From Paraburkholderia guartelaensis (GTDB lineage: Bacteria > Pseudomonadota > Gammaproteobacteria > Burkholderiales > Burkholderiaceae): a stretch of DNA of 64,000 nucleotides. Positions 42,620-51,723 of this stretch are shown in pieces. The notes beneath the pieces are model-generated. The model saw nothing but the letters and a program-made list of their open reading frames with translations. It was not told the DNA's origin and did not search any database. The DNA lies in contig NZ_SMOD01000030.1 in the NCBI RefSeq assembly GCF_004353905.1, forward strand, positions 1 to 64,000. Reading direction: 5' to 3'. Positions within the stretch are counted from its first letter, which is position 1, and each line of letters opens with the position of its first letter. A program made the translations under genes and the position numbers.

Positions 42620-43564
42620 GTGAAAGCCGCATCGCAACAACGCCGTACCCTGAGCTTCAAGGAAGGCCTTCTTGAGATCAAGAAGAGCATGGGGGGCAGC
42701 TCTGGCCAGCCGCCCGAAGAACAGGCGCAAAAATCGCAAGGCAAGCCCGCTCACAAGGGCGCGAAGAGCCATGGCGGCTCGCACGCCCCGAAGGGCCCGC
42801 GTGCCCCGAGAGAGGGTTCGGCGGCTGCGGGCGCGGCCGGCGGCAAGGACGAGCGTTCGCGCTCGCGCCATGGCCGGCCCCAGGGCGCGCGAGCGCAGGA
42901 GCAGAGTCAAGGTGAGCAGCGCGCGCAGCAGCCGCGCCGGCCGCAGCAGCCGAAGCCCGCCCGCGGGCCGGAGGCGGGCGAGCGTCCCGGGCAGCAGCAG
43001 CGCCGCCGTCCGGCGCGTCCCCAGCAGCCGCCGGCCGCGAATCTGAGCGAAGCCGAAAAGGCGCGCATCGAGCGCAACCGCCAGCTCAACACGGTCTGGA
43101 ACGTGTTCGCGAAGCACTATCCGGCTTTCCGCGACCGTTTGCCGCTCAAGATCGGCGTAGCCGAGGATCTCGTCGCGCGTCACCCCGAGTACGAGCGCAC
43201 GATGATCGTCGCCGTGCTCAAGCGCCATGTGAACCATCCGCGCTATCACGAGCGTGTGGCCGCAGGCGGCTCGCGCTACGAACTCGACGGCACGGCTTCG
43301 GAAGGCCCGGGCATCGATCCGTCGCACGTCGGCCGCGCGAATGCGGCGCTGGCGCGTCAGAAGGCCAAGGCCGAGGCGCAAGCCAAGGCGCGCGAAGAGG
43401 GCAAGGCCCAGCCTGAGGTCAAGGCCGACGCCAAGGCCGAGGCGAAGACCGAACCCGCGCCCCAGCCCGAAGCCCAGAGCGTGGAGCCGCAAGCCCCGTC
43501 CAGCACGCCGGAAGCCGCGGTACAGCAACCGGAAAACGGCGAAACGCCCGCAAGCGGCGCCTAA
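42620..43564 (+). CDS. proQ: ProQ/FinO domain RNA chaperone
   Basis: 314 residues from a GTG at 42620 (GGAAGAG eight bases upstream). The FinO/ProQ RNA-binding domain is at about 150-224 (NTVWNVFAKHYPAFRDRLPLKIGV). It is flanked by long disordered arms: an N-terminal region rich in Gln, Pro, Lys and Arg, and a C-terminal Lys/Ala/Glu-rich helix-like tail. The family binds structured RNA and small RNAs. E. coli ProQ carries the domain at the N terminus, whereas here it is central, as in several beta-proteobacterial relatives. Confidence 0.88.
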   Translation: MKAASQQRRTLSFKEGLLEIKKSMGGSSGQPPEEQAQKSQGKPAHKGAKSHGGSHAPKGPRAPREGSAAAGAAGGKDERSRSRHGRPQGARAQEQSQGEQRAQQPRRPQQPKPARGPEAGERPGQQQRRRPARPQQPPAANLSEAEKARIERNRQLNTVWNVFAKHYPAFRDRLPLKIGVAEDLVARHPEYERTMIVAVLKRHVNHPRYHERVAAGGSRYELDGTASEGPGIDPSHVGRANAALARQKAKAEAQAKAREEGKAQPEVKADAKAEAKTEPAPQPEAQSVEPQAPSSTPEAAVQQPENGETPASGA

Positions 43565-43591
43565 GCCCGCGCCGGATTTTTGCTCCTTCGA

Positions 43592-43628
43592 AACGCCCCT
43601 CTCGCGGTACTGCCGTCAGAGGGGCGTT
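43592..43628. terminator. Strong hairpin downstream of proQ
   Basis: Perfect 11-base arms AACGCCCCTCT and AGAGGGGCGTT with a 15-base loop lie 28 bases after the proQ stop, between convergent genes. No T-run follows on the plus strand; leftward there is AAAAATCC further on. Confidence 0.5.
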
Positions 43629-43774
43629 CGCACGTCTGGCGAACCGCGCCGATCGATGCGCGCGCAACCATTGGCGCGCACGTCGCGCCTTCGCATGTGT
43701 TCCCGGTGATTTCGACGCGCATCGCATGGCCGCCGATCCCGCACCAGGCAGCCTGAGCGAAGCAGGAGGCGGTT

Positions 43775-44512
43775 TTAGTGCGCGTTGGCCGAAGCGGCGT
43801 CTTGCACGGCAGCCTGTGCTGAGGCCGCCGATGTAGGGGAGGGGGCAGCGGCAGGCGCGGATGCGCCGATCGCGGCCGTTGCCGCCGCAGCCGCAAAGGC
43901 GGAAGCTGCCGAAGCCGCAAGGCCGACGCTCGCGGGCGCATCGCTCGGGGCAGGCGCGCTAGCGGTATCGAGCACCCGGCTGAACTCCACGGCGCGCGTG
44001 CGGATCTTTTCCGCATAGGCCTTCGAGCCGCCATAGTTCTTCATCGCGGCGTTGAGATCGCCGCCGGCGGCCCGCTGGTAGCCATAGAGGATCGACGAGC
44101 CCACGTCGATATTGACCTCGGGGTCGGTGAGATCCTTGTTGTGCAAGAGATTGCGATGCGCCGACGGCACGACCTGCATGAGTCCGGTCGCGCCATTCGC
44201 GCCGTGCGCCTTCTCGCGAAAGCGCGACTCGATCGAGATGATGGCGAGCAGCACCGCAGGCGGCAGCGAATACTTTTCGGCCGCCCCCGTGACGGCTTGC
44301 GAAATTTGCGCGGCTTTCTCTTTCGCGATACCGAATTTTTGCGTGAGGTATTTCGAAACCGCGCTCGACATGGCGCTGGAACTTGCGGGAGCAACCCCGC
44401 TCGCCGCCGACGCGCTGACGATGTCGCTTGCGGGCGCCTGCTGCTGCGCCTGCGCGGCCGCGGTTTGCACGAGGCCCGGCAACAGGACGAGCAGGCAGAG
44501 TAACTGCCTCAT
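43775..44512 (-). CDS. Lytic transglycosylase, SLT domain
   Basis: 245 residues with a signal peptide (1-20). The SLT domain spans about 75-185: catalytic Glu95 in ISIESRFREKA, followed by NGATGLMQVVPS and a late AMKNYGGS motif. It cleaves peptidoglycan glycan strands to 1,6-anhydro ends in the periplasm. The C-terminal 55 residues are Ala/Ser/Pro-rich and low in complexity. The gene is alone, with convergent proQ on one side and the aldolase gene upstream on the same strand. Confidence 0.88.
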   Translation of the reverse strand: MRQLLCLLVLLPGLVQTAAAQAQQQAPASDIVSASAASGVAPASSSAMSSAVSKYLTQKFGIAKEKAAQISQAVTGAAEKYSLPPAVLLAIISIESRFREKAHGANGATGLMQVVPSAHRNLLHNKDLTDPEVNIDVGSSILYGYQRAAGGDLNAAMKNYGGSKAYAEKIRTRAVEFSRVLDTASAPAPSDAPASVGLAASAASAFAAAAATAAIGASAPAAAPSPTSAASAQAAVQDAASANAH

Positions 44513-44649
44513 GGCCGGTGCATAGGAGAAAAAGAAGGCGCAAGTATAACCGGCCCCGATTAATGAGGCCGGCTGCGTGTCATCCCGTTTTCACATCCCT
44601 GACCGGTGTCGGCGCCGGACGTCGCGCCCGGCGCGGCTTCAGGCCGGTT

Positions 44650-45546
44650 TCACGCCTTTTGAACCGAAGCCTTCCAGATTTCGTCGATGCTCGCGGCGAG
44701 CGCGGCGTCGAACTCGGCGTCGCTCATCGATTTCGTGAGGTCGTTGATGAGCGCGCGCGAAAAGCTTGCAATCATGCGATGGTTTTTGGCGAGACGCTCG
44801 CACGCGTCAGTACGCGAGTAGCCGCCCGAGAGCGCCACCACGCGCACCACGCGCGGATGTTCGATGAGCGGCAGATAGAAGTCGGGCGTATCGGGAATCG
44901 TGAGCTTGATCATCACGTTCTGCGAGGCGGGCAGTGCGTCGAGCCCCTTGATCAGTTCGTCGCGCAATAGCTTCTCGGCCTTGGCCTTGTCGGGAGCCTT
45001 GATCGAGACTTCCGGCTCGAGAATCGGCACGAGTCCGTGCGCGGATATTTGCGCGCCGAATGCGAACTGCTGCGCGGCGATCGAAGCGATGCCGGAAGGC
45101 GAGGCATGTTCGATCACCGAGCGCATCTTGGTGCCGAAAATCCCGGCCTTCACCGCGCGTTCGAGCAGGGCGTCGAGGCCCGGGATCGGCTTCATGAGGC
45201 GCACGCCGTCGGACTCGGCCTCCAGCCCCTTGTCCACCTTGAGGAACGGCACGACGTGGCGCTCGTTCCAGAGGAAGTCGGGCACGGGCTTGCCTTGTGC
45301 CTGGCCATCCATGGTCGCCTCGAAGAGGATCGCGCCAATCACTTTCTCGCCCGTGAACGCGGGGGCGCTGATGATGCGCACACGCATTTCGTGGATGAGG
45401 CGGAACATTTCGGCGTCGCCGCTATACGCGCTTTCGGGAATGCCGTACTGGCGCAACGCGCCAGGCGTCGAACCGCCGCTCTGGTCCAGCGCGGCGATGA
45501 AGCCCGGTTTGTCGCGCATCTGCGCAAGCATTTGCTCGTTTGCCAT
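44650..45546 (-). CDS. fda: Class I fructose-bisphosphate aldolase
   Basis: 298 residues with the class I signatures FIAALDQSGGSTPGAL near the N terminus, KVDKG (103-107) and the probable Schiff-base Lys214 in VMIKLTIPD. It cleaves fructose 1,6-bisphosphate to dihydroxyacetone phosphate and glyceraldehyde 3-phosphate without a metal. GGAGAG precedes the ATG. Members of this group also usually carry a class II enzyme elsewhere, so this copy may serve gluconeogenesis. It stands alone. Confidence 0.9.
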   Translation of the reverse strand: MANEQMLAQMRDKPGFIAALDQSGGSTPGALRQYGIPESAYSGDAEMFRLIHEMRVRIISAPAFTGEKVIGAILFEATMDGQAQGKPVPDFLWNERHVVPFLKVDKGLEAESDGVRLMKPIPGLDALLERAVKAGIFGTKMRSVIEHASPSGIASIAAQQFAFGAQISAHGLVPILEPEVSIKAPDKAKAEKLLRDELIKGLDALPASQNVMIKLTIPDTPDFYLPLIEHPRVVRVVALSGGYSRTDACERLAKNHRMIASFSRALINDLTKSMSDAEFDAALAASIDEIWKASVQKA

Positions 45547-45740
45547 CGTCGTCTCTCCGCATTTAGGGCGCCCTTGCGGGCGCGGTTACTCGAATCCGGT
45601 CGCCGCCTGCTGCGACGAGTGTACTTGCGCCGATGCGCCGCGTCTTTGCCATTATGTGGGCATGGCCGCGCAGCCGCGCTGAAGAAGGGAAACGATAAAC
45701 CGTAGCAATTGCGGTGCCAGGGGTGGCGCGGCAAGCGCCG

Positions 45741-47135
45741 TCACACGATGACTTGCGCCTGCGCGCTGCGGTCGTTCGCGAGCAGCGCCGAGAGCTTGCG
45801 CAGCGCGGCCTGCAATTGTTCGCGCCCGCCCGTTGCGCCGAGAGAAATGCGGATCGCGTTCGCGGTTTCCGGGCCTTGCTGGAACGCCGTCGAGGGCGCC
45901 ACGGCGAGGCCCTCGATGCTCGCGGCCGCCGCCAGTTCGCGCGCCTGCCAGTAGCGCGGCAGCGTGTACCAGAGGTGAATGCCCGCGCCCGCCGACGATC
46001 CCAGCGTGTGCGCCGCGATGCGCTGGCGCTCGCGCGCTTCGGCCTTTACGTCCGCGAAGACCTGCTCGGCCACGCCTTCCTCGATCCAGTGCGTGGCGAG
46101 CGCGTTGGTGAGCGGCGCGGCCATCAGCGAGAACGTGCGCAGCGCGGTCACGAGGCGCGTGCGCGCCTCCTCATCGGGCAGCGCGAGATAAGCCGTGCGC
46201 AAGCCGGGCGAGAGCGTCTTGGAAAGCGTCGCGAGATAGCAGACCTGAGCGGGCGCGAGCCGGGCAAACGGCGCGGGCGCGTCGAGCGCGAAACGCCAGT
46301 AAGGATCGTCTTCGACGATCCGCGCGCCGCAGCGCTGCGCCACCCGCAGGATTTCCAGGCGGCGTGACTCCGGCATGGTCGCCGTCGTCGGGTTCTGCAG
46401 CGTGGGGTTCACGTAGATGAGCCGCGCCGCGTGTTCGCGGCAAGCCGCTTCGAGCGCGTCGGGGCGCATCCCGTGAGCGTCGACGGCAACGGGGGCGATG
46501 CGGCGGCCCAGTTGCGCCGCCGCGTGCGGCAGGCCCGGATAGAGCAGCGGCTCGGCGAGGATGACTTCGCCCGGCTGCGTGAAGGCGAGGATCAGCGCGG
46601 CAAGCGCCGCCTGCGCGCCGGGGCAGACCACCACGCGATCGGGCGCGACGTGGCCGAGCATGGGCTGCAGCCACTTCGCACCCGCCTGCCAGTCGGCGCG
46701 GCCGCCGCCGCCCATGTGGTAGGTCATGAGCAGATCGGCGTCGCTGCGCATCAGCACGCGTGTCATGCCTTCGCGCAGCAGCGCATTCATGTCGAGCCCG
46801 GCGGGCGCAGGCGGGATGTTCATGCTGAGGTCCACGCGCTGGAGCAATTCGGCGCGCGGCGCGGCGATGAAGGTGCCTAGCGGCCCACGCGCCTCGATCA
46901 GGCCACGCCGCCGGGCTTCGTTGAAGCCCCGCGTGACGGTGGTCAGATCGACCGCAAGCAGGGTGGCGAGACTGCGCTGCGCGGGCACGCGCTCGCCGGG
47001 GCGCAATGTGCCTTGCGCCACCGCGGCTTCGATGAAATCGGCGAGCCGCAGGTAGCGCGGGCCGTTGCCGGACTGCATCGCGGTGGCCCATGCATTGATC
47101 TCTCCGGCGCTTTCGGCAGGTTGGTCGTGTGTCAT
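45741..47135 (-). CDS. MocR-type GntR/aminotransferase fusion regulator
   Basis: 464 residues from the ATG at 47135. Residues about 27-90 form a GntR winged helix (RVPAQRSLATLLAVDLTTVTRGF). Residues about 115-460 form a type I aminotransferase fold with the PLP-binding Lys306 in LSKTLSPG and the VNPTLQNPTT substrate region. MocR proteins sense PLP or an amino compound and control transcription of nearby genes. It is divergent from the cyo operon, with a perfect palindrome between, so control of cyo or of itself is possible. The ribosome site is weak and the start is moderately sure. Confidence 0.87.
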   Translation of the reverse strand: MTHDQPAESAGEINAWATAMQSGNGPRYLRLADFIEAAVAQGTLRPGERVPAQRSLATLLAVDLTTVTRGFNEARRRGLIEARGPLGTFIAAPRAELLQRVDLSMNIPPAPAGLDMNALLREGMTRVLMRSDADLLMTYHMGGGGRADWQAGAKWLQPMLGHVAPDRVVVCPGAQAALAALILAFTQPGEVILAEPLLYPGLPHAAAQLGRRIAPVAVDAHGMRPDALEAACREHAARLIYVNPTLQNPTTATMPESRRLEILRVAQRCGARIVEDDPYWRFALDAPAPFARLAPAQVCYLATLSKTLSPGLRTAYLALPDEEARTRLVTALRTFSLMAAPLTNALATHWIEEGVAEQVFADVKAEARERQRIAAHTLGSSAGAGIHLWYTLPRYWQARELAAAASIEGLAVAPSTAFQQGPETANAIRISLGATGGREQLQAALRKLSALLANDRSAQAQVIV

Positions 47136-47194
47136 TCTGTCGCGGATGTATGCGTCATGTCTTACTCTAGCATGCGTGCATGAAGCGCGTAAAT

Positions 47195-47217
47195 CCATAC
47201 ATATAGGCTATGTATGG
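47195..47217. promoter_or_regulatory. Perfect palindrome between MocR gene and cyoA
   Basis: CCATACATA-N5-TATGTATGG has nine-base perfect arms in the 172-base divergent region. It is AT-rich, overlaps likely -10 sequences and is 59 bases before the MocR start. A further TGTATG lies at 47149-47154 on the plus strand. Confidence 0.55.
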
Positions 47218-47307
47218 CTTCTGCGGCGGCCCTCCGAGGCCGCTCGTGCGGCAGCAGAGTGAGCACGTATGGATGGGTTTGCGCGAACGTCAACCTTGGA
47301 ACCAGAC

Positions 47308-48330
47308 ATGCGCAATCCAGACCCTCGCTCGGGGCGGGCCGCTACCGCCGGCCCGCCTTCTTCATCACGTCCCCCACTGATTACCCGTTTTCTGCGCCGC
47401 GCCGCTCTCGGCGCGGCGGGCATCCCGCTCGTGCTGCTCAGCGGCTGCAACATGGCGCTGCTCGCCCCGAAGGGCGACATCGGCGTCCAGGAAAAGAACC
47501 TGATCCTGATCGCGCTCGGCTTGATGTTGCTCGTCGTGATCCCCGTGATCGTGCTCACGCTGTGGTTCGCGTGGCGCTACCGCGCCTCCAACACGAACGC
47601 GACTTATGCGCCGCGCTGGTCGCATTCCACGGTCATCGAAGTGGTGGTGTGGACGATTCCCTGCGTGATCGTGCTCACGCTCGCCGTGCTGATCTGGCGC
47701 ACGACGCATTCGCTCGACCCGTATCGCCCGATCGAATCGCAGACGAAGCCCGTGCGCGTGGACGTGGTCGCGCTCAACTGGAAGTGGCTCTTCATCTACC
47801 CGGACTACGGCGTGGCCTCCGTGAACCAGCTGGCGATTCCCGTGGATACGCCCGTTGAGTTCAACCTCACCGCCGAGTCGCTGATGAACTCGTTCTTCAT
47901 CCCGCAACTGGGCAGCCAGGTGTATGCGATGCCTGCCATGCAGACGAAGCTGCACCTCATCGCGAACGAGCCCGGCATCTATGCGGGCCGCTCGGCGGCG
48001 TTCAGCGGCCCGGGCTTCTCCGACATGCATTTCGAAACGCTGGCCAAGAGCCGCGCCGACTTCGACGCCTGGATCGCGCAGGCGAAGGCATCGCCCACGA
48101 TGCTCAGCCGCGCGGCCTACGAACAGCTCGCGTTGCCCGGCGAAAAGACGCCGGTGACGCTCTATTCGAACGTCGCGCCGGGCCTGTTCGACGGCGTGGT
48201 CGGCAAATACATGCGCGACGTGCACGGCAATCCGATTTGCGGCACGGTCCCCACGGCCTCAAGCACAGTCCCCGGCACAGGCGCCCCGGCGCTCACGCTC
48301 AACCGTAGCGCCATCCTGGCAGCGGAGTAA
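47308..48330 (+). CDS. cyoA: Cytochrome bo3 ubiquinol oxidase subunit II
   Basis: 340 residues if started at 47308; an in-frame ATG at 47269 is an alternative, and neither has a strong ribosome site. An unusually long N-terminal polar stretch leads to the lipobox LLSGC, then two membrane helices and the periplasmic cupredoxin-like domain (NWKWLFIYPDYG, SFFIPQLGSQVYAM). As in quinol oxidases, the Cu-A cysteines are absent. The C terminus is longer and Thr/Ser-rich. First gene of cyoABCD. Confidence 0.92.
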   Translation: MRNPDPRSGRAATAGPPSSSRPPLITRFLRRAALGAAGIPLVLLSGCNMALLAPKGDIGVQEKNLILIALGLMLLVVIPVIVLTLWFAWRYRASNTNATYAPRWSHSTVIEVVVWTIPCVIVLTLAVLIWRTTHSLDPYRPIESQTKPVRVDVVALNWKWLFIYPDYGVASVNQLAIPVDTPVEFNLTAESLMNSFFIPQLGSQVYAMPAMQTKLHLIANEPGIYAGRSAAFSGPGFSDMHFETLAKSRADFDAWIAQAKASPTMLSRAAYEQLALPGEKTPVTLYSNVAPGLFDGVVGKYMRDVHGNPICGTVPTASSTVPGTGAPALTLNRSAILAAE

Positions 48331-48337
48331 TCACACC

Positions 48338-50347
48338 ATGTTCGGAAAACTCACGCTCGACGCCGTACCCTGGCACGAGCCGATCATCATGGGCACGGGC
48401 GCCGTCGTGGCGCTCGGCGGCCTCGCCTTGCTCGCCGCGATCACGATCGCAGGCAAGTGGGGCTATTTGTGGCGCGAGTGGATCACGTCGGTCGATCACA
48501 AGCGCATTGGTGTCATGTACATCATTCTCGCCGTCATCATGCTGCTGCGCGGTTTCGCCGACGCGATCATGATGCGCGCGCAACAGGCGCTCGCGTATGG
48601 CGACGCCGCGGGCTATCTGCCGCCGCATCACTACGACCAGATCTTCACGGCGCACGGCGTCATCATGATCTTCTTCGTGGCCACGCCGCTCATTCTCGGC
48701 TTGATGAACGTGGTCGTGCCGCTGCAGATCGGCGCGCGCGACGTGGCCTATCCGTTCGTCAACTCGCTCTCCTTCTGGCTTTCGGTGGTGGGCGCGATCC
48801 TCGTGATGGTCTCCATGTTCGTGGGCGATTTCGCTGCCACGGGCTGGGTGGCGTATCCGCCGCTTTCGGAGCTTGGCTATAGCCCGACCGTTGGTATGGA
48901 TTACTACATATGGTCGCTGCAGCTATCGGGTCTCGGCACGACGCTCTCGGGCATCAACTTCATCGTCACGATCCTGCGCATGCGCGCGCCGGGCATGAAG
49001 ATGATGCAGATGCCGGTGTTCGTGTGGACGGCGTTCATCACCAACATCCTGATCGTTGCGGTGTTCCCGGTGCTGACCGCCACGCTCGCGCTGCTCACGA
49101 TGGACCGCTACTTCGACATGCACTTCTTCACGAACGAGCTGGGCGGCAACGCGATGATGTACATCAACCTGATCTGGGTCTGGGGTCACCCGGAGGTGTA
49201 CATCCTGATCCTGCCTGCGTTCGGTGCGTACTCGGAAATCATCGCGACGTTCTCGGGCAAGCCGCTGTTCGGCTACAAGTCGATGGTCTACGCCACGTCG
49301 TCGATCGGCATCCTCTCGTTCTTCGTGTGGCTGCACCACTTCTTCACGATGGGCTCAGGCGCGAACGTCAATGCGTTCTTCGGCATCATGACCACGGTCA
49401 TTTCGATTCCGACCGGCGTGAAGCTCTTCAACTGGCTCTTCACGATGTATCGCGGCCGCATCCGCTATCACAGCGCCACGCTCTGGACCATCGGCTTCAT
49501 GGTGACGTTCGCCGTGGGCGGTATGACCGGCGTGCTGCTGGCCGTGCCGGGCGCGGACTTCGTGCTGCACAACTCGCTCTTTCTCGTTGCGCACTTCCAT
49601 AACGTGATCATCGGCGGGGTGGTGTTCGGCTGTCTTGCAGGTGTGAGCTTCTGGTTCCCCAAGGTGTTTGGTTTCACGCTCAACGAGTTCTGGGGCAAGG
49701 TGTCGTTCTGGTGCTGGCTGATCGGCTACTGGCTCGCGTTCACGCCGCTCTACATCCTCGGCTTCGAAGGCATGACGCGCCGCATGAATCACTATGAAGT
49801 GGCCGAGTGGCATCCGTGGCTCGTGGTGGCGCTCGTGGGCGCGGTGTTCGTCGGCCTCGGCATTCTCTCGTTCATCGTGCAGATCGTGGTGAGCCTGCGC
49901 GATCGTGAAGCCAACCGCGACGTGACCGGCGACCCGTGGGATGGCCGCAGCCTCGAGTGGTCGACTGCTTCGCCCGCGCCGTTCTACAACTTCGCCGTGC
50001 TGCCGGAGATCACTTCGATGGAGCAGCACTGGGACAACAAGGAAGCGGGCCGCGCCTACGTGCAGCCGGCGAAGTACGAAGACATCCATATGCCGCGCAA
50101 CACGGGCGCGGGCTTCATCATCGCCGCATTTAGCCTGCTGTTCGGCTTTGCGATCGTGTGGCACATGTGGCCGTTCGTGGCGGTGGGCCTGATCGGCATG
50201 ATCGTCACGTTCATCGTGCGCACCTACAACCAGGACGTGGATTACTGGGTTCCGGCCGCGGAGGTCGAGCGCATCGAGAACGCGCGCTTCAAGCAACTCG
50301 GCATCCAGCGTTTCGATCAATCCGAGCACATCGAGGAGATGGCATAA
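48338..50347 (+). CDS. cyoB: Cytochrome bo3 ubiquinol oxidase subunit I
   Basis: 669 residues with about 14-15 membrane helices. It holds the haem b/o3 and Cu-B site: the WGHPEVY motif with the His-Tyr crosslink region (LIWVWGHPEVYILILP), the HHFFT pair (LHHFFTMGSG) and the late HFHNVI haem ligands. It reduces oxygen to water and pumps protons. GGAG precedes the ATG by ten bases, seven bases after cyoA. Confidence 0.96.
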   Translation: MFGKLTLDAVPWHEPIIMGTGAVVALGGLALLAAITIAGKWGYLWREWITSVDHKRIGVMYIILAVIMLLRGFADAIMMRAQQALAYGDAAGYLPPHHYDQIFTAHGVIMIFFVATPLILGLMNVVVPLQIGARDVAYPFVNSLSFWLSVVGAILVMVSMFVGDFAATGWVAYPPLSELGYSPTVGMDYYIWSLQLSGLGTTLSGINFIVTILRMRAPGMKMMQMPVFVWTAFITNILIVAVFPVLTATLALLTMDRYFDMHFFTNELGGNAMMYINLIWVWGHPEVYILILPAFGAYSEIIATFSGKPLFGYKSMVYATSSIGILSFFVWLHHFFTMGSGANVNAFFGIMTTVISIPTGVKLFNWLFTMYRGRIRYHSATLWTIGFMVTFAVGGMTGVLLAVPGADFVLHNSLFLVAHFHNVIIGGVVFGCLAGVSFWFPKVFGFTLNEFWGKVSFWCWLIGYWLAFTPLYILGFEGMTRRMNHYEVAEWHPWLVVALVGAVFVGLGILSFIVQIVVSLRDREANRDVTGDPWDGRSLEWSTASPAPFYNFAVLPEITSMEQHWDNKEAGRAYVQPAKYEDIHMPRNTGAGFIIAAFSLLFGFAIVWHMWPFVAVGLIGMIVTFIVRTYNQDVDYWVPAAEVERIENARFKQLGIQRFDQSEHIEEMA

Positions 50348-50350
50348 ACC

Positions 50351-50962
50351 ATGGCTCACGCTGCTACTACTCACGCCCATGGTCATGGCCACGGTCACGA
50401 TCACGACGACAGCACGAAGACCACGCTGGGCTTCTGGATCTACCTGATGAGCGACTGCCTCATCTTCGCGACGCTCTTCGCCACGTTCGGCGTGCTCGCG
50501 AATGCGACGGCAGGCGGTCCGGGTGCAAGGGATCTGTTCGAACTGCCGTACGTGCTGGGCGAAACGCTGCTGCTGCTTGCGAGCAGCGTCACCTTCGGCA
50601 TGGCCATGCTGAATCTCTACGCGCAGCGACGCGGCCAGGTGATCGTCTGGCTCGCCATCACGTTCCTGTTCGGCGCGGGCTTCGTCGCGATGGAGGTGAA
50701 CGAGTTCGCCAAGCTCATCGCCGATGGCGCGGGGCCCGGCACGAGCGCGTACCTCTCGGCGTACTTCACGCTGGTCGGCACGCACGGTCTGCACGTCACG
50801 GCGGGTTTGTTGTGGATCGCGATCATGATGCACCAGACCTTCAAGTTCGGTCTGACGGGTACGATCCGCCGCCGTCTCGCCTGCCTGAGCCTCTTTTGGC
50901 ACTTTCTCGATCTCGTGTGGATCTGTGTATTTACGTTCGTTTACCTGCGAGGTTTCCTGTGA
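50351..50962 (+). CDS. cyoC: Cytochrome bo3 ubiquinol oxidase subunit III
   Basis: 203 residues, five membrane helices, with the family segments GFWIYLMSDCLIFATLFATF and GTHGLHVTAGLLWI. The N terminus has a His-rich head (HAHGHGHGHDHDD) that could bind metal, longer than in E. coli CyoC. It starts three bases after cyoB and its stop overlaps the cyoD start. Confidence 0.94.
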   Translation: MAHAATTHAHGHGHGHDHDDSTKTTLGFWIYLMSDCLIFATLFATFGVLANATAGGPGARDLFELPYVLGETLLLLASSVTFGMAMLNLYAQRRGQVIVWLAITFLFGAGFVAMEVNEFAKLIADGAGPGTSAYLSAYFTLVGTHGLHVTAGLLWIAIMMHQTFKFGLTGTIRRRLACLSLFWHFLDLVWICVFTFVYLRGFL

Positions 50963-51333
50963 GCCAGTCCCATGGCACTCACCACGCCGTGCATGACGCA
51001 TCGCACGGCAGCTTCAAGGGCTACATGATCGGCACCGTGCTCTCGCTCGTGCTGACGCTCGCGTCGTTCGGCGTGGTGATGTTTCGAGTCGTTTCGCCGG
51101 GCTTCGGGCTCGCGGCCATCGTCGTGCTCTGCATCGCGCAGCTCGTCGTGCAACTCGTGTATTTCCTGCATATCGGCACGTCGCGCAGCCAGCGCGCCAA
51201 CACGGGCATCTTCATCTGCACGGCGTTTCTGATTGCGGTGATCGTCGGGCTTTCGCTGTGGGTCATGCACAACGCAAACGTCAACATGATGCCCACGCAG
51301 ATCTCGATCGACCGCGCCATGGCGCACGACTGA
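50959..51333 (+). CDS. cyoD: Cytochrome bo3 ubiquinol oxidase subunit IV
   Basis: 124 residues from the GTG at 50959, which overlaps the cyoC stop (GTGA). Three membrane helices follow a His-rich N terminus, with the characteristic YFLHIG motif. It is an accessory subunit for assembly of the oxidase. No cyoE (haem O synthase) follows, so that gene must be elsewhere. Confidence 0.92.
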   Translation: MSQSHGTHHAVHDASHGSFKGYMIGTVLSLVLTLASFGVVMFRVVSPGFGLAAIVVLCIAQLVVQLVYFLHIGTSRSQRANTGIFICTAFLIAVIVGLSLWVMHNANVNMMPTQISIDRAMAHD

Positions 51334-51439
51334 GGCATCACGTTGCGTCCCTCAATACTGCGCGCCGGGTACCTCGGGCACAGTGCATGCGCTATACGAA
51401 GCGTCGCGACACACCGTCGCTTTTACGTGGAGTGTGACC

Positions 51440-51637
51440 ATGAACAAGGACCAGGTGAAGGGCACGGCTGAAAAGGTGAAGGGCAAGGTCAATGAGGCCG
51501 TGGGCCGCGCAACCGACAACCCGGCGCGCGAATTGAAGGGGGACCTCCAGCAGGAAGCTGGCCAGGCACGCAAGAACGTCGGTGACATGAAGGAGGCCGC
51601 AAAGGATATGGCGAAGGACGTGAAGCGCCATCACTGA
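51440..51637 (+). CDS. CsbD family stress protein
   Basis: 65 residues from the ATG at 51440 (GGAG upstream). The sequence opens MNKDQVKGTAEKVKGKVNEA and continues as a lysine-rich, Ala/Glu-rich helix, the standard CsbD pattern (E. coli YjbJ type). These proteins are abundant in stationary phase and stress; their biochemical role is unknown. The gene has its own upstream gap after cyoD of about 100 bases and a strong hairpin behind it. Confidence 0.87.
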   Translation: MNKDQVKGTAEKVKGKVNEAVGRATDNPARELKGDLQQEAGQARKNVGDMKEAAKDMAKDVKRHH

Positions 51638-51658
51638 TAAACGATGGCTAACCCACCG

Positions 51659-51686
51659 CGCCGCCGCCTCGAAAGGGGCGGCGGCG
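51659..51686. terminator. GAAA-loop hairpin after the CsbD gene
   Basis: A stem of ten perfect pairs (CGCCGCCGCC / GGCGGCGGCG) plus two more pairs closes on a GAAA tetraloop. It lies between the CsbD stop and the convergent PaaI thioesterase stop. No T-run. Confidence 0.5.
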
Positions 51687-51723
51687 TCATGCTGTCCGCA
51701 TGCGGCAGCGCGAGCCCCGGCGC

